11,272 bases of DNA from Fibrobacterota bacterium (GTDB taxonomy: Bacteria > Fibrobacterota > Chitinivibrionia > Chitinivibrionales > JANQEN01), in NCBI GenBank assembly GCA_030619215.1, contig JAUXBV010000048.1, positions 1 through 11,272 on the forward strand, written 5' to 3'. The position numbers and the translations under genes were made by a program. A model generated the notes under the pieces. That model saw only the letters and a list, made by a program, of their open reading frames with translations. It was not told the origin of the DNA and ran no database searches. Of the stretch, positions 1 to 6,096 are shown piece by piece (position 1 is the first letter of the stretch; each line of letters starts with the position of its first letter).

Positions 1-44
1 CAGAGAATGAAACTGGAAACTGGAAAATTGAAACTTGAGAGGTT

Positions 45-121
45 AGTACCTGAGAAATAATTTCCTGCGTTTTTTTACCCTGAAGGGCACACGTGGCAGA
101 AAATTATTTCGTGAAGGTACT
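45..121. repeat. Long imperfect inverted repeat (hairpin) upstream of the first operon
   Basis: The left arm GAAATAATTTCCTGC (54-68) matches the reverse complement of GCAGAAAATTATTTC (96-110) at 14 of 15 positions. The pairing resumes outward with AGTACCT (45-51) against AGGTACT (115-121), after a short unpaired stretch. The 27-base loop holds a T-run and a small CCC/GGG dyad. It lies about 70 bases ahead of the first start codon. It could be a terminator for a gene left of the window, a palindromic dispersed element, or a leader structure; the sequence does not decide between them. Confidence 0.5.
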
Positions 122-191
122 TATCCAGTTTATCTGGGTTAGGGGGCGTAAATGTTACTTTTTCAATTAATTCTATAGAAAGGGGATTGGA

Positions 192-683
192 ATGCCGGCT
201 ATTTTTAATGCGGATGAGGTGTACGAAATTGGAGTTGAGATTGAAAAGAATGGAAGAGAATTTTATCAAACTGCGGCTGAACAAGCGGAAAATCCTGAGA
301 TGAGTGAGTTCTATAATGATTTAGCGGACTGGGAGGAGAAACATGTCGAGCTCTTTGAAAAATTGAGATCAGAGTTGCCTGATAAAGCTGGAGAGGAAAC
401 TGTATTTGACCCTGATAACCAGAAACACCTTTATTTAAAGGCAGCGGCAGACAGCCATATTTTCAGGAAAAATTTAAATGTATCCGCTTTAATTAAAGGG
501 TGTAAAAGTCCAAAAGAAGTACTGGATATTGCAATGCAATTTGAGAAGGATTCAATTGTGTATTATAATACAATGATCACTCTTGTCCCGGAGAGTCTGG
601 GTAAAGAGAAAGTTGAGTGGTTGATTAACGAAGAGTTAAGCCATATATCTATTCTGCATGAGAAGTTGAAGTTGTTGGGATAG
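192..683 (+). CDS. Rubrerythrin-like ferritin-family diiron protein
   Basis: A 163-residue protein with the repeated helix-pair pattern of the rubrerythrin branch of the ferritin superfamily. The expected carboxylate and histidine ligands are visible: E18 in helix 1 (EIEKNGREFY), E48-x-x-H51 in helix 2, E118 in helix 3 (FEKDSIVYY), and E148-x-x-H151 in helix 4. It lacks the C-terminal rubredoxin domain of classical rubrerythrin, so it is a stand-alone diiron domain. Family members reduce peroxide or oxidise or store iron in the cytoplasm; which of these applies cannot be told here. The start is supported by an AAGGGG sequence just upstream. The next gene follows after 21 bases and is also a diiron protein, so the two are probably co-transcribed. 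Family is secure, exact role open. Confidence 0.88.
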   Translation: MPAIFNADEVYEIGVEIEKNGREFYQTAAEQAENPEMSEFYNDLADWEEKHVELFEKLRSELPDKAGEETVFDPDNQKHLYLKAAADSHIFRKNLNVSALIKGCKSPKEVLDIAMQFEKDSIVYYNTMITLVPESLGKEKVEWLINEELSHISILHEKLKLLG

Positions 684-704
684 ATAAAAACAAGGAAATG
701 TATT

Positions 705-1382
705 ATGGATATTGATCTGAAAAAAGAGCAGGAAGCGACTTTATCAAGACCCAGGATGAAATATGGATTAATGGCAAGCTTAATGTTCCGGTCAATGGAT
801 TTTATCTATGGTAAGAAGACGACTTATCCTAAAGTAAAGTTTTTAGAGATACTTGCGCGAATTCCTTATCAGGCGTGGGAGGTAAAACAGTACCAGCATA
901 TCATTACATGCTTTGGGAATGAAAAGAAGCGCCATAAGGCGGAGGAGATTATAAAATGGAGCAGGGAATCCCAGGATAATGAGTACTGGCATTTGCTGGT
1001 TGCTTCAGAAAAGATGAAAGAGGATAAGGTAAAGGACAGTTGGTTCTGGTATCACCTTATCCCACCGTTAGTAGCTTTCAAGTATACGATATTCTCGCGT
1101 TTTTTCGCTTTTCTTAGTATTAAGTCTGCCTGGAAACTCAATGCGGAGTTTGAGGACCATGCTGAACATACATTCATGCAGTTCGTCAAAGATAACCCCC
1201 GGTTAGAGGATCAAAAGGTAGAAAGCAGTGTTGTACAGGATGGACGGGGGAGTGACAACGGTAAATATGCTTCATGGGCTGATGTGTTCAGGCGTATGGG
1301 CCTGGATGAGCGTGAGCATATGAACGGGTCGCTGAGGTTGATTGGTAAAGAAAATAAAGTAGTAAAATATTCTTCTATTTAA
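705..1382 (+). CDS. Alternative-oxidase-like diiron membrane-associated protein
   Basis: A 225-residue protein whose motifs match the alternative oxidase (AOX/PTOX) family in order: E59 in IPYQAWE, E93-x-x-H96 in NEYWH (family NERMH), E150 in EFEDHAEHTF (family LEEEAVHTY), and E202-x-x-H205 in LDEREH (family ADEAHH). All six diiron ligands are therefore present. Between them lies a hydrophobic stretch at about residues 118-142 that would sit in the membrane face. Known AOX proteins oxidise ubiquinol and reduce oxygen to water without pumping protons; whether this divergent bacterial form uses quinol is inference. The start has AAGGAA about nine bases upstream. It forms an operon with the rubrerythrin-like gene, suggesting oxygen or peroxide removal in an organism that does not tolerate them well. 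Overall similarity is low apart from the ligand motifs. Confidence 0.78.
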   Translation: MDIDLKKEQEATLSRPRMKYGLMASLMFRSMDFIYGKKTTYPKVKFLEILARIPYQAWEVKQYQHIITCFGNEKKRHKAEEIIKWSRESQDNEYWHLLVASEKMKEDKVKDSWFWYHLIPPLVAFKYTIFSRFFAFLSIKSAWKLNAEFEDHAEHTFMQFVKDNPRLEDQKVESSVVQDGRGSDNGKYASWADVFRRMGLDEREHMNGSLRLIGKENKVVKYSSI

Positions 1383-1479
1383 TTTTTTGGTGTGGACAGT
1401 AGCCTCCTGTGCGGAGCTAAGTGCATGTGTTCATAATTATGCTGACGTTTTTCATCGTCCCGTTCCGTTGCTCTTCCCA

Positions 1480-1556
1480 ATCGTCCTCGTCCCTCCTCCT
1501 CGTTCTCGGATTTTCTTTTTTCGAGGACGACGGGCGAGCACGAGTACGAGGACGAT
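1480..1556. repeat. GA/CT-skewed inverted repeat of CGTCCTCG and CGAGGACG words
   Basis: The outer arms ATCGTCCTCGT (1480-1490) and ACGAGGACGAT (1546-1556) are perfect 11-base inverted repeats. The inside continues as imperfect CCTCCTCCTCG against CGAGGACGACG around a pyrimidine-rich loop. Base composition is sharply GC-richer and strand-skewed compared with surrounding AT-rich DNA. This looks like an inserted palindromic repeat or a strong secondary structure, not a gene. Confidence 0.6.
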
Positions 1557-1571
1557 AATACGTCATAGCAC

Positions 1572-1591
1572 TTTAGTCCTTTAGGATTTTT
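1572..1591 (+). terminator. Weak candidate terminator after the diiron operon
   Basis: TCCT and AGGA pair around a two-base TT spacer and are followed by TTTTT. The stem is short and the loop very tight, so this is a candidate only; the larger repeat just upstream (1480-1556) may do the job instead. Confidence 0.25.
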
Positions 1592-1878
1592 GAACAAGAC
1601 CACTAAGTTTCGCCCCGAATAAAAGGCTGTAACATACTGTCTGTTTTCACTATTCATTCAACCAGCCGGTATTAACAGCCTTTAATTCGTAACTCAACCG
1701 GATCTCCGCCTTACCCCCACTTATTCAAACCCTCATTCCAAATACAAAAGTGTATGGAAATAGTAATCCGGCATTTATTAATTATTTCAATTTTGCTAAA
1801 AACAAGTTTTAAGTAAAGTGGTAAGTCATATTTGTAACATAAATAATATCAACAAGTAACAGAGATATGCTATTTAAA

Positions 1879-1894
1879 TGGCACAGTATTTGAT
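1879..1894 (+). promoter_or_regulatory. Sigma-54-like promoter for the regulator/phosphoesterase operon
   Basis: TGGCAC, five bases, then TTGAT matches the sigma-54 consensus TGGCAC-N5-TTGCW except for A in place of C at the -12 element; the GG and GA dinucleotides have the required ten-base gap. The start codon is about 60 bases downstream. The surrounding 28 bases are nearly identical to those at 6286-6313. Confidence 0.55.
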
Positions 1895-1952
1895 GGTTTA
1901 TATTATTCTAAAGATGAGACAAAGAATTAAGGAAAAATAAAAGGAAATAAAA

Positions 1953-2375
1953 ATGAAAACAAGAGCATTTGTATTTGATGATGATGAATTAATTCGCTCG
2001 TTATTAAAATCAATTCTTGAAAATCGAGGTTATGAAGTATTTACTTTTAGCGAGCCGGGTGTTTGCCCATTATATCAAAAAGCTGAATGTGATTGTATCG
2101 ATGGCCAGCAGTGTGCGGATATAATTCTTTCGGATATAAGAATGCCTAATATTTCCGGTATTGGTCTCATTGAAAAGCTGGATAAAAACGGATGTAAAGT
2201 AAAAAACAGGGCTCTCATATCCGGAAGCTGGACTCCTTCTGAGTTAAACCAGGCCAAAGACCTGAACTGCAAAATATTTAAGAAGCCTTTTAAAATGGAA
2301 GAGCTTGAAGACTGGCTTGATGATTGTGAAAAAACTATTGACCCAAATAGAGTTTTACATAACCGCTTTTTTTAA
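1953..2375 (+). CDS. Receiver-only response regulator with cysteine-rich insertion
   Basis: A 140-residue CheY-like receiver domain with no output domain. The acidic cluster D9-D10-D11, phospho-acceptor D61 (SDIRMP), S90 in the fourth strand and K111-P112 are all in place, so it should accept phosphate from a histidine kinase. An insertion between strands 2 and 3 carries C38, C46, C48 and C54, and further cysteines occur at C81, C106 and C124. The spacing C-x7-C-x-C-x5-C could bind a metal or act as a thiol switch; that is inference. GGAAA lies ahead of the ATG. The phosphoesterase gene follows after 20 bases, so the two are probably one operon, driven by the sigma-54-like site at 1879-1894. 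Its kinase is not in the window. Confidence 0.88.
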   Translation: MKTRAFVFDDDELIRSLLKSILENRGYEVFTFSEPGVCPLYQKAECDCIDGQQCADIILSDIRMPNISGIGLIEKLDKNGCKVKNRALISGSWTPSELNQAKDLNCKIFKKPFKMEELEDWLDDCEKTIDPNRVLHNRFF

Positions 2376-2395
2376 TTGTAAAGGAGACTTGATAA

Positions 2396-3244
2396 ATGAA
2401 AGCATTTATCAGCGATATACATGCTAACCTGGAAGCTTTATGCAGCGTATTTGACGATATTGAGAAGCATAATGTTGATGAAATTATTTGCCTCGGTGAT
2501 ATTGTCGGATACGGGGCCGATCCTGAGGAATGTGTCGATATGGTAATGAGTAAAGCAAGACTGACGTTAAAGGGAAATCACGATTATGCCCTGATCAATG
2601 GTCCTGCAGGGTTTAATTCACTTGCCGCGGATGTAATCCGTAAGACGTATGACCTGATGCTTCCTGAAGAATCTGAAAAAGAGGAAAACAAGGAGTGCTT
2701 TGAGCCCCAATATTACAAATGCAGGCATGATGAAAAGTATTCAAAATGTTTAATTATGCAGCACTCAGCGCTGTCACGCTGGGATTTCGAAGATAAAATT
2801 CCTGATACACATAAAGAGGGAGAATTGTTTTATGTACACGCTTCTCCCTTTGACCCGCTTAATGAATACGTATTCCCTGACAGGTCAATACACTGGTGGA
2901 ACCCCAAAAGGATCGAAAAGATTTTTAAAGAAGTTGAAACTTTCCTTTTCTGCGGGCATACCCATATTCCCTGCCTGATTACGTCAGAACTGAAGTGTGT
3001 TTACCCGGATCAGTGTGATAATAAGCTTACGCTTGATATGGATGGCAAATATATTGTCAATACCGGCTCTGTGGGACAGCCGCGGGATCGTGATAACCGC
3101 GCCTGCTATCTGCTGTTTGACGAAGAGAAGAGAATAATTGAATGGCGTAGAGTAAGTTATGACATTGAGGAAGCAATGAAGCGAATTGAAGGGATGTGCG
3201 GAAAAGACAGTTGGTGCTCCCTCAGGCTGATGATGGGAAGATAG
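2396..3244 (+). CDS. Calcineurin-like metallophosphoesterase (YfcE/MJ0936-type fold)
   Basis: A 282-residue dimetal phosphoesterase with the full metal-ligand set: D7 and H9 in SDIHAN, D35 in GDIVGYG, N61-H62 in GNHD, H148 in YVHASP, and H188 and H190 in CGHTHIP. The family signature NTGSVGQPRD is also present. This subgroup hydrolyses phosphodiesters or phosphomonoesters in the cytoplasm; the natural substrate cannot be read from sequence. About 30 residues at 92-120 (acidic, containing C101, C109 and C118) look like an insertion relative to the shortest members. AAGGAG precedes the start by a normal distance. Co-transcription with the receiver protein is likely and suggests a signalling output, but there is no direct evidence. 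Confidence 0.88.
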   Translation: MKAFISDIHANLEALCSVFDDIEKHNVDEIICLGDIVGYGADPEECVDMVMSKARLTLKGNHDYALINGPAGFNSLAADVIRKTYDLMLPEESEKEENKECFEPQYYKCRHDEKYSKCLIMQHSALSRWDFEDKIPDTHKEGELFYVHASPFDPLNEYVFPDRSIHWWNPKRIEKIFKEVETFLFCGHTHIPCLITSELKCVYPDQCDNKLTLDMDGKYIVNTGSVGQPRDRDNRACYLLFDEEKRIIEWRRVSYDIEEAMKRIEGMCGKDSWCSLRLMMGR

Positions 3245-3287
3245 TTAAATAGTCAATGGTCAATTGCTAATTGTCAATTGTTAATAA
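3245..3287. repeat. Short word-repeat stretch (TCAATTG-type)
   Basis: The word TCAATTG or close variants (TCAATGG, TCAATTG, CTAATTG, TCAATTG) recur within about 30 bases just after the phosphoesterase stop. A similar low-complexity pattern (AAACTGG repeated) opens the window at 10-30. Such strings are common intergenic filler and carry no clear function. Confidence 0.4.
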
Positions 3288-3410
3288 ATTGGAGAGGTTG
3301 ATACACTCGAGCTTGAAGAAAATATTGATCCGGTTACTGAAGCGACATTGACAAGCGAGTTGACTATTAATGCAGTGAAGGCGATAAAGTATTTGTTGAA
3401 TTTATTGTAA
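3288..3410 (+). pseudogene. Remnant-like frame resembling the end of an FMN-binding domain
   Basis: An open frame of 40 codons after tandem stops has no ATG, GTG or TTG in a plausible position, so it looks like the 3' end of a broken gene. Its translation includes IDPVTEATLTSELTINAVKA, which resembles the closing motif of FMN_bind domains (D-x-x-[ST]-G-A-T-x-T-S followed by a helix), with Glu in place of the usual Gly. In that family the Thr of the motif carries covalently bound FMN. The stop codon overlaps the end of the convergent IscU-like gene by nine bases. Either a degraded relative of RnfG/NqrC-like flavoproteins or a chance resemblance over a short stretch. Confidence 0.35.
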
Positions 3411-4178
3411 AATAATGAGCGCATCAATAAACAATTCGTACTCTTCATCTTCGTTAAGGTCGTGGACCAGAACTTTTTCAACCTCGCCTTCCCCTTTGAT
3501 CTCAAGTATTTCCGATTCATAGAGGATTTTCACGTCGGATTGTTTTAATTGTGTTTTTAATTCAGGATTTGCAGCGACCTCTTTCGAAGCTGTCACAAAA
3601 ATGACTCTCGGAGTAAGTTTCGTTAATTCTAATGCTGTTTCTATGGATTGTTCACCCTTATCGAGTACCATCACTCTTTTATCTTTGAAAAGTGACAGGT
3701 CTTCAACCTCGTTGAATACGCCCTTATTGAGAAACTCAACAAATCCGATGATCTCTTTTTTCCCTGCGTCGCTTTTTTCCTTTTCCCCTGCTAAAGGCTG
3801 CTGCTTCGCACGGTAATTTTTTATCGCATCCCTGAGAGCATCCGCCGCAAGGTTGGAGCAGTGCATCTTAACAGGGGGAAGTCCGTCCAGCTCGTCAGCA
3901 ACGTCGCCGCGCGTGATCTTTTCGGCCTCTTCAATGGTTTTACCCTTTGCCAGCTCTGTTATCATGCTTGCAGTGGCAATTGCAGATCCGCAGCCGAAAG
4001 TTTTAAACTTTACATCCTTTATAACATCGTTTTTCACGTCAAGGTAGACCTCCATCAGGTCACCGCACACAGGGTTTCCGACCCGCCCCATTGCGACATT
4101 TTTACCCTCAAGCGTACCGCTGTTTCTCGGATTGCGGAAGTGGTCTAAAACTTTCTCTGAGTATTGTGTTGATTTCAT
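3402..4178 (-). CDS. iscU: IscU/NifU-type Fe-S scaffold fused to a degenerate thioredoxin-reductase-like domain
   Basis: Residues 1-125 are a canonical IscU scaffold on which Fe-S clusters are built: C38 in NPVCGD with D40, C63 in FGCGSAIA, and H106-C107 in PPVKMHCSNLA. After a charged linker, residues about 141-258 resemble the NAD(P)H-binding module of thioredoxin reductase: VEFLNKGVF, then KDKRVMVLDKGEQSIETALE where the family has a GGG-x-S-A loop, and an ending DALIIL like the family DGVFI. The redox CxxC expected near residues 154-160 is replaced by NEVE, and the glycine loop is LDKGEQS. A catalytic reductase is therefore unlikely; a docking or regulatory domain is more plausible. IscU alone is about 125-130 residues, so this protein is twice the usual length. 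AGGTG precedes the ATG, and it lies 15 bases after the IscS-like gene, its expected partner. Confidence 0.85.
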   Translation of the reverse strand: MKSTQYSEKVLDHFRNPRNSGTLEGKNVAMGRVGNPVCGDLMEVYLDVKNDVIKDVKFKTFGCGSAIATASMITELAKGKTIEEAEKITRGDVADELDGLPPVKMHCSNLAADALRDAIKNYRAKQQPLAGEKEKSDAGKKEIIGFVEFLNKGVFNEVEDLSLFKDKRVMVLDKGEQSIETALELTKLTPRVIFVTASKEVAANPELKTQLKQSDVKILYESEILEIKGEGEVEKVLVHDLNEDEEYELFIDALIILQ

Positions 4179-4193
4179 AGTGTCACCTGCTTT

Positions 4194-5348
4194 CTATTCG
4201 TATAGTGGCGATAAATTTCTTAACCTGCCTACTACTTCAGGTAATGCATTTATTATGCTGTGAATCTCCTCTTCATCGGTGAACCTGCCGATTGTTACCT
4301 CCAGGGAGCCATGAGCCTCTTCATGCAAAAGGCCCAAAGCGATTAATGTATGTGACGGCTCAAGGGTCTTTGATGAACAGGCGGACCCGGTTGAAATAGA
4401 AACGCCTTTATCTTTCAGGGATAAAAGCAGCGACTCGCCTTCAATCCCTTCAAACCTGAAATGTACGTTGTTTGGTAATCTCTCCTTCGGGTGACCATTA
4501 AGGTATGCTTTCGGTATATCCTTTGAAATGTTTCCTGTTAAAATATCGCGGAATTCTTTAAACCTCTTTACTTCTTCTTCCATTCCGCCCTGCATTATCT
4601 CAACCGCCTTTTTCATCCCGACAATCCCAGGCATATTCTCACTCCCGGAACGCAAGCCTTTTTCCTGACCGCCACCGATGATAACGGGGCTTATCCTGAT
4701 TCCTTTTCTTAAATATAAAACCCCAACTCCCTTTGGCCCGTAAATATCATTGGATGAAAGTGTCATTAAGTCAATATTATCCCTTTTTACATCCAGCGGT
4801 ATTAATCCCTCTGCTGCAACTGCGTCGGTGTGGAATGCAATACCTTTTTCCCTGCATAGTTTACCTATTTCCGCTACCGGCTGTATCGTACCTATCTCAT
4901 TATTTGCATACCCGATTGATATCAGGATCGTTTTTTCTGTTATGCGTCCGGCAATTTTCTTGATGTTTACTCTTCCGTACTGGTCAACCGGTACTTTGGA
5001 AACAAAGAATCCGTTTTTCTCAAGGTGTTTTGCAATGTTGTGAATTGATATATGCTCGATTTCTGAGATTATGATATGGTTACCTTTGTTCCTGTTACGC
5101 ATCGCAAAGCCAATGATACCGAGATTATTTGATTCAGTTGCTCCGGAGGTAAAGATTATCTCATCTTTTTCAGCATTGATAAAGCCGGCAATTGTTTCAT
5201 GAGCTTCTTCCAGAACAGCAGTAGCATCATCACCAACAGCATGCAGGGATGATGGATTCCCGGGTTTATCATGGAAGTAGGGGAGCATTGCTTCTATTAC
5301 CCTGGGGTCAACTGGTTTTGATGACTGATAATCCAAATATGCATTCAT
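4194..5348 (-). CDS. iscS: IscS/NifS-family protein lacking the PLP-binding lysine
   Basis: A full-length (384 aa) cysteine-desulfurase-family protein. Retained motifs include NPSSLH (31-36), FTSGATESNN (66-75), H99, NNEIGTIQP (149-157), D175, GGGQEKGLRSGSEN (225-238) and the mobile-loop cysteine C324 in STGSACSSKTLEPS. However, the motif S-[AG]-H-K-x-Y-G-P-K-G reads SSNDIYGPKG: the His and the Schiff-base Lys are N200 and D201 (codons AAT and GAT at 4746-4751). The PLP-contacting Gln (family TDAVQ) is A178, and the N-terminal ATT is SSK. Normal PLP-dependent release of sulfur from cysteine is not expected. Archaeoglobus fulgidus IscS is known, as I recall, with Asp at the same place. The surviving cysteine and IscU-pairing suggest a persulfide relay or assembly platform. 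AGGAGA precedes the start at a slightly long distance. Confidence 0.9.
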   Translation of the reverse strand: MNAYLDYQSSKPVDPRVIEAMLPYFHDKPGNPSSLHAVGDDATAVLEEAHETIAGFINAEKDEIIFTSGATESNNLGIIGFAMRNRNKGNHIIISEIEHISIHNIAKHLEKNGFFVSKVPVDQYGRVNIKKIAGRITEKTILISIGYANNEIGTIQPVAEIGKLCREKGIAFHTDAVAAEGLIPLDVKRDNIDLMTLSSNDIYGPKGVGVLYLRKGIRISPVIIGGGQEKGLRSGSENMPGIVGMKKAVEIMQGGMEEEVKRFKEFRDILTGNISKDIPKAYLNGHPKERLPNNVHFRFEGIEGESLLLSLKDKGVSISTGSACSSKTLEPSHTLIALGLLHEEAHGSLEVTIGRFTDEEEIHSIINALPEVVGRLRNLSPLYE

Positions 5349-5367
5349 AATAACCGTCTCTCCTGTT

Positions 5368-5381
5368 TATGCTAAAGCATA
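5368..5381 (-). promoter_or_regulatory. Small dyad in the iscS leader
   Basis: TATGCT and AGCATA pair around two bases, ending a few bases upstream of the AGGAGA ribosome binding site of the IscS-like gene. It could influence translation or be a protein site; support is only its position and symmetry. Confidence 0.3.
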
Positions 5382-5393
5382 ATATTGTGTAAC

Positions 5394-5427
5394 AGCAGAA
5401 AGGCTATTAGCATATCCTTCTGCTTAA
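5394..5427 (-). repeat. Intra-operon hairpin, copy 1 of a two-locus repeat
   Basis: Read on the minus strand, TTAAGCAGAAGG, a 12-base loop and CCTTTCTGCT form a stem with one bulged base, placed between the DsrE-like and IscS-like genes. The same two arms with the same loop length, but a different loop sequence, occur at 8788-8821 on the plus strand. Placed inside the operon it may separate the carrier genes from the Fe-S genes by processing or partial termination. Confidence 0.6.
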
Positions 5428-5434
5428 CACACTA

Positions 5435-5809
5435 TTAAAACCACATTGTAGCGCCGGCTTCCAGCGCAAGGTCATTTAACGTTCCTGCGCCGACAATTTT
5501 TAATCCGGGGATTAACTCCACATTTTCCCAACCAAACATTTGTTTAGATGCTTCGCATACATAAATCGGGATATCCATGTCCAATGTTTTTTTGATCATC
5601 TCATATACACTTGGTAAGCTTCCAAGCTTTATCTTCTCCGCTTCCCCGGGGAGCAAAACTTTTAACCCCTGCCCTAAATAATAGACCCTGGGCTTAATGT
5701 CCATTGACTTTGCTGTTTGAGCAAGCACAAGGGGTGAGTACTGCCTTTCCGGTACATCACTTGTTTGAACATACAATATTGAATTGTTATCTTTCATAGA
5801 GTCACACAT
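5435..5809 (-). CDS. DsrE-family sulfur-carrier protein
   Basis: A 124-residue DsrE/DsrF/YchN-type protein. The family core is visible: ILYVQTSD as the first strand, the hydrophobic loop YYLGQGLKVL, the active cysteine C85 in IPIYVCEAS, and the ending IVGAGTLNDLALEAGATMWF. Members carry persulfide on the conserved cysteine and pass it to or from TusA, or act in sulfur oxidation and reduction complexes. It follows the TusA-like gene by eight bases, the pairing known from sulfur oxidisers and tRNA thiolation systems, so transfer between the two is likely here. AGGAGG lies four bases before the ATG, close but much better than the 16 bases to the next Met (M5), so the first ATG is chosen. Confidence 0.88.
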   Translation of the reverse strand: MCDSMKDNNSILYVQTSDVPERQYSPLVLAQTAKSMDIKPRVYYLGQGLKVLLPGEAEKIKLGSLPSVYEMIKKTLDMDIPIYVCEASKQMFGWENVELIPGLKIVGAGTLNDLALEAGATMWF

Positions 5810-5817
5810 ATTTCCTC

Positions 5818-6060
5818 CTATTTAAGTTTTTTTATTAAAAATCTTAATACATCTTCACTCTTTTCGAATTTAACCATTTCGTGCCCTGTTCTTTTTACAA
5901 ATCTATGTAAGTCCTCATCAGCAGCAGGGTCATCAGAGAGAACTTCAAGTATTTGGCCGACTTCAATTGAATCGATGTTTTCCCGTGCCTGAAACAGTGG
6001 TTCCGGACAATAGAGTCCAATACAATCAAGTCTCTTATCTATCCTTACTGAATTATCCAT
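5818..6060 (-). CDS. tusA: TusA/SirA-family sulfur carrier protein
   Basis: An 80-residue TusA-like protein. The defining CPxP motif is present as C18-P-E-P21 in LDCIGLYCPEP, followed by the family region EVLSDDPAADEDLHRF and a closing RTGHEMVKFEKSE. TusA proteins bind sulfur as a persulfide on the CPxP cysteine and hand it between donors and acceptors in the cytoplasm. An additional cysteine, C13, is close by. This is the first gene of a four-gene minus-strand operon and is preceded by GGAGGG and an almost perfect sigma-54 promoter. Classical TusA takes sulfur from IscS; the IscS-like protein in this operon lacks the PLP lysine, so here the flow may start from TusA/DsrE rather than end there (inference). 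Confidence 0.9.
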   Translation of the reverse strand: MDNSVRIDKRLDCIGLYCPEPLFQARENIDSIEVGQILEVLSDDPAADEDLHRFVKRTGHEMVKFEKSEDVLRFLIKKLK

Positions 6061-6096
6061 TTTTACCCTCCATTTTCTAATTACACGATATTAAAA

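Larger units (their letters stand above)
1383..1952. other. 570-base non-coding region between the diiron and regulator operons
   Basis: No convincing gene. Frames open here on both strands are made by a low-complexity inverted repeat (1480-1556) and lack ribosome binding sites. Other contents: a weak terminator-like TCCT-TT-AGGA followed by five T at 1576-1591, an inverted repeat AAAGGCTGT (1622-1630) with ACAGCCTTT (1675-1683), a C-rich stretch near 1695-1730, and a sigma-54-like site at 1879-1894. Confidence 0.7.

Noticed and set aside
91..110. Sigma-54 site upstream of the first operon (TGGCAG...)
   Set aside because: The -12 element is missing at the required spacing.
1379..1657. Overlapping open frames on both strands after the AOX-like gene
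   Set aside because: They are created by the GC-rich inverted repeat at 1480-1556, have low-complexity products and no ribosome sites.
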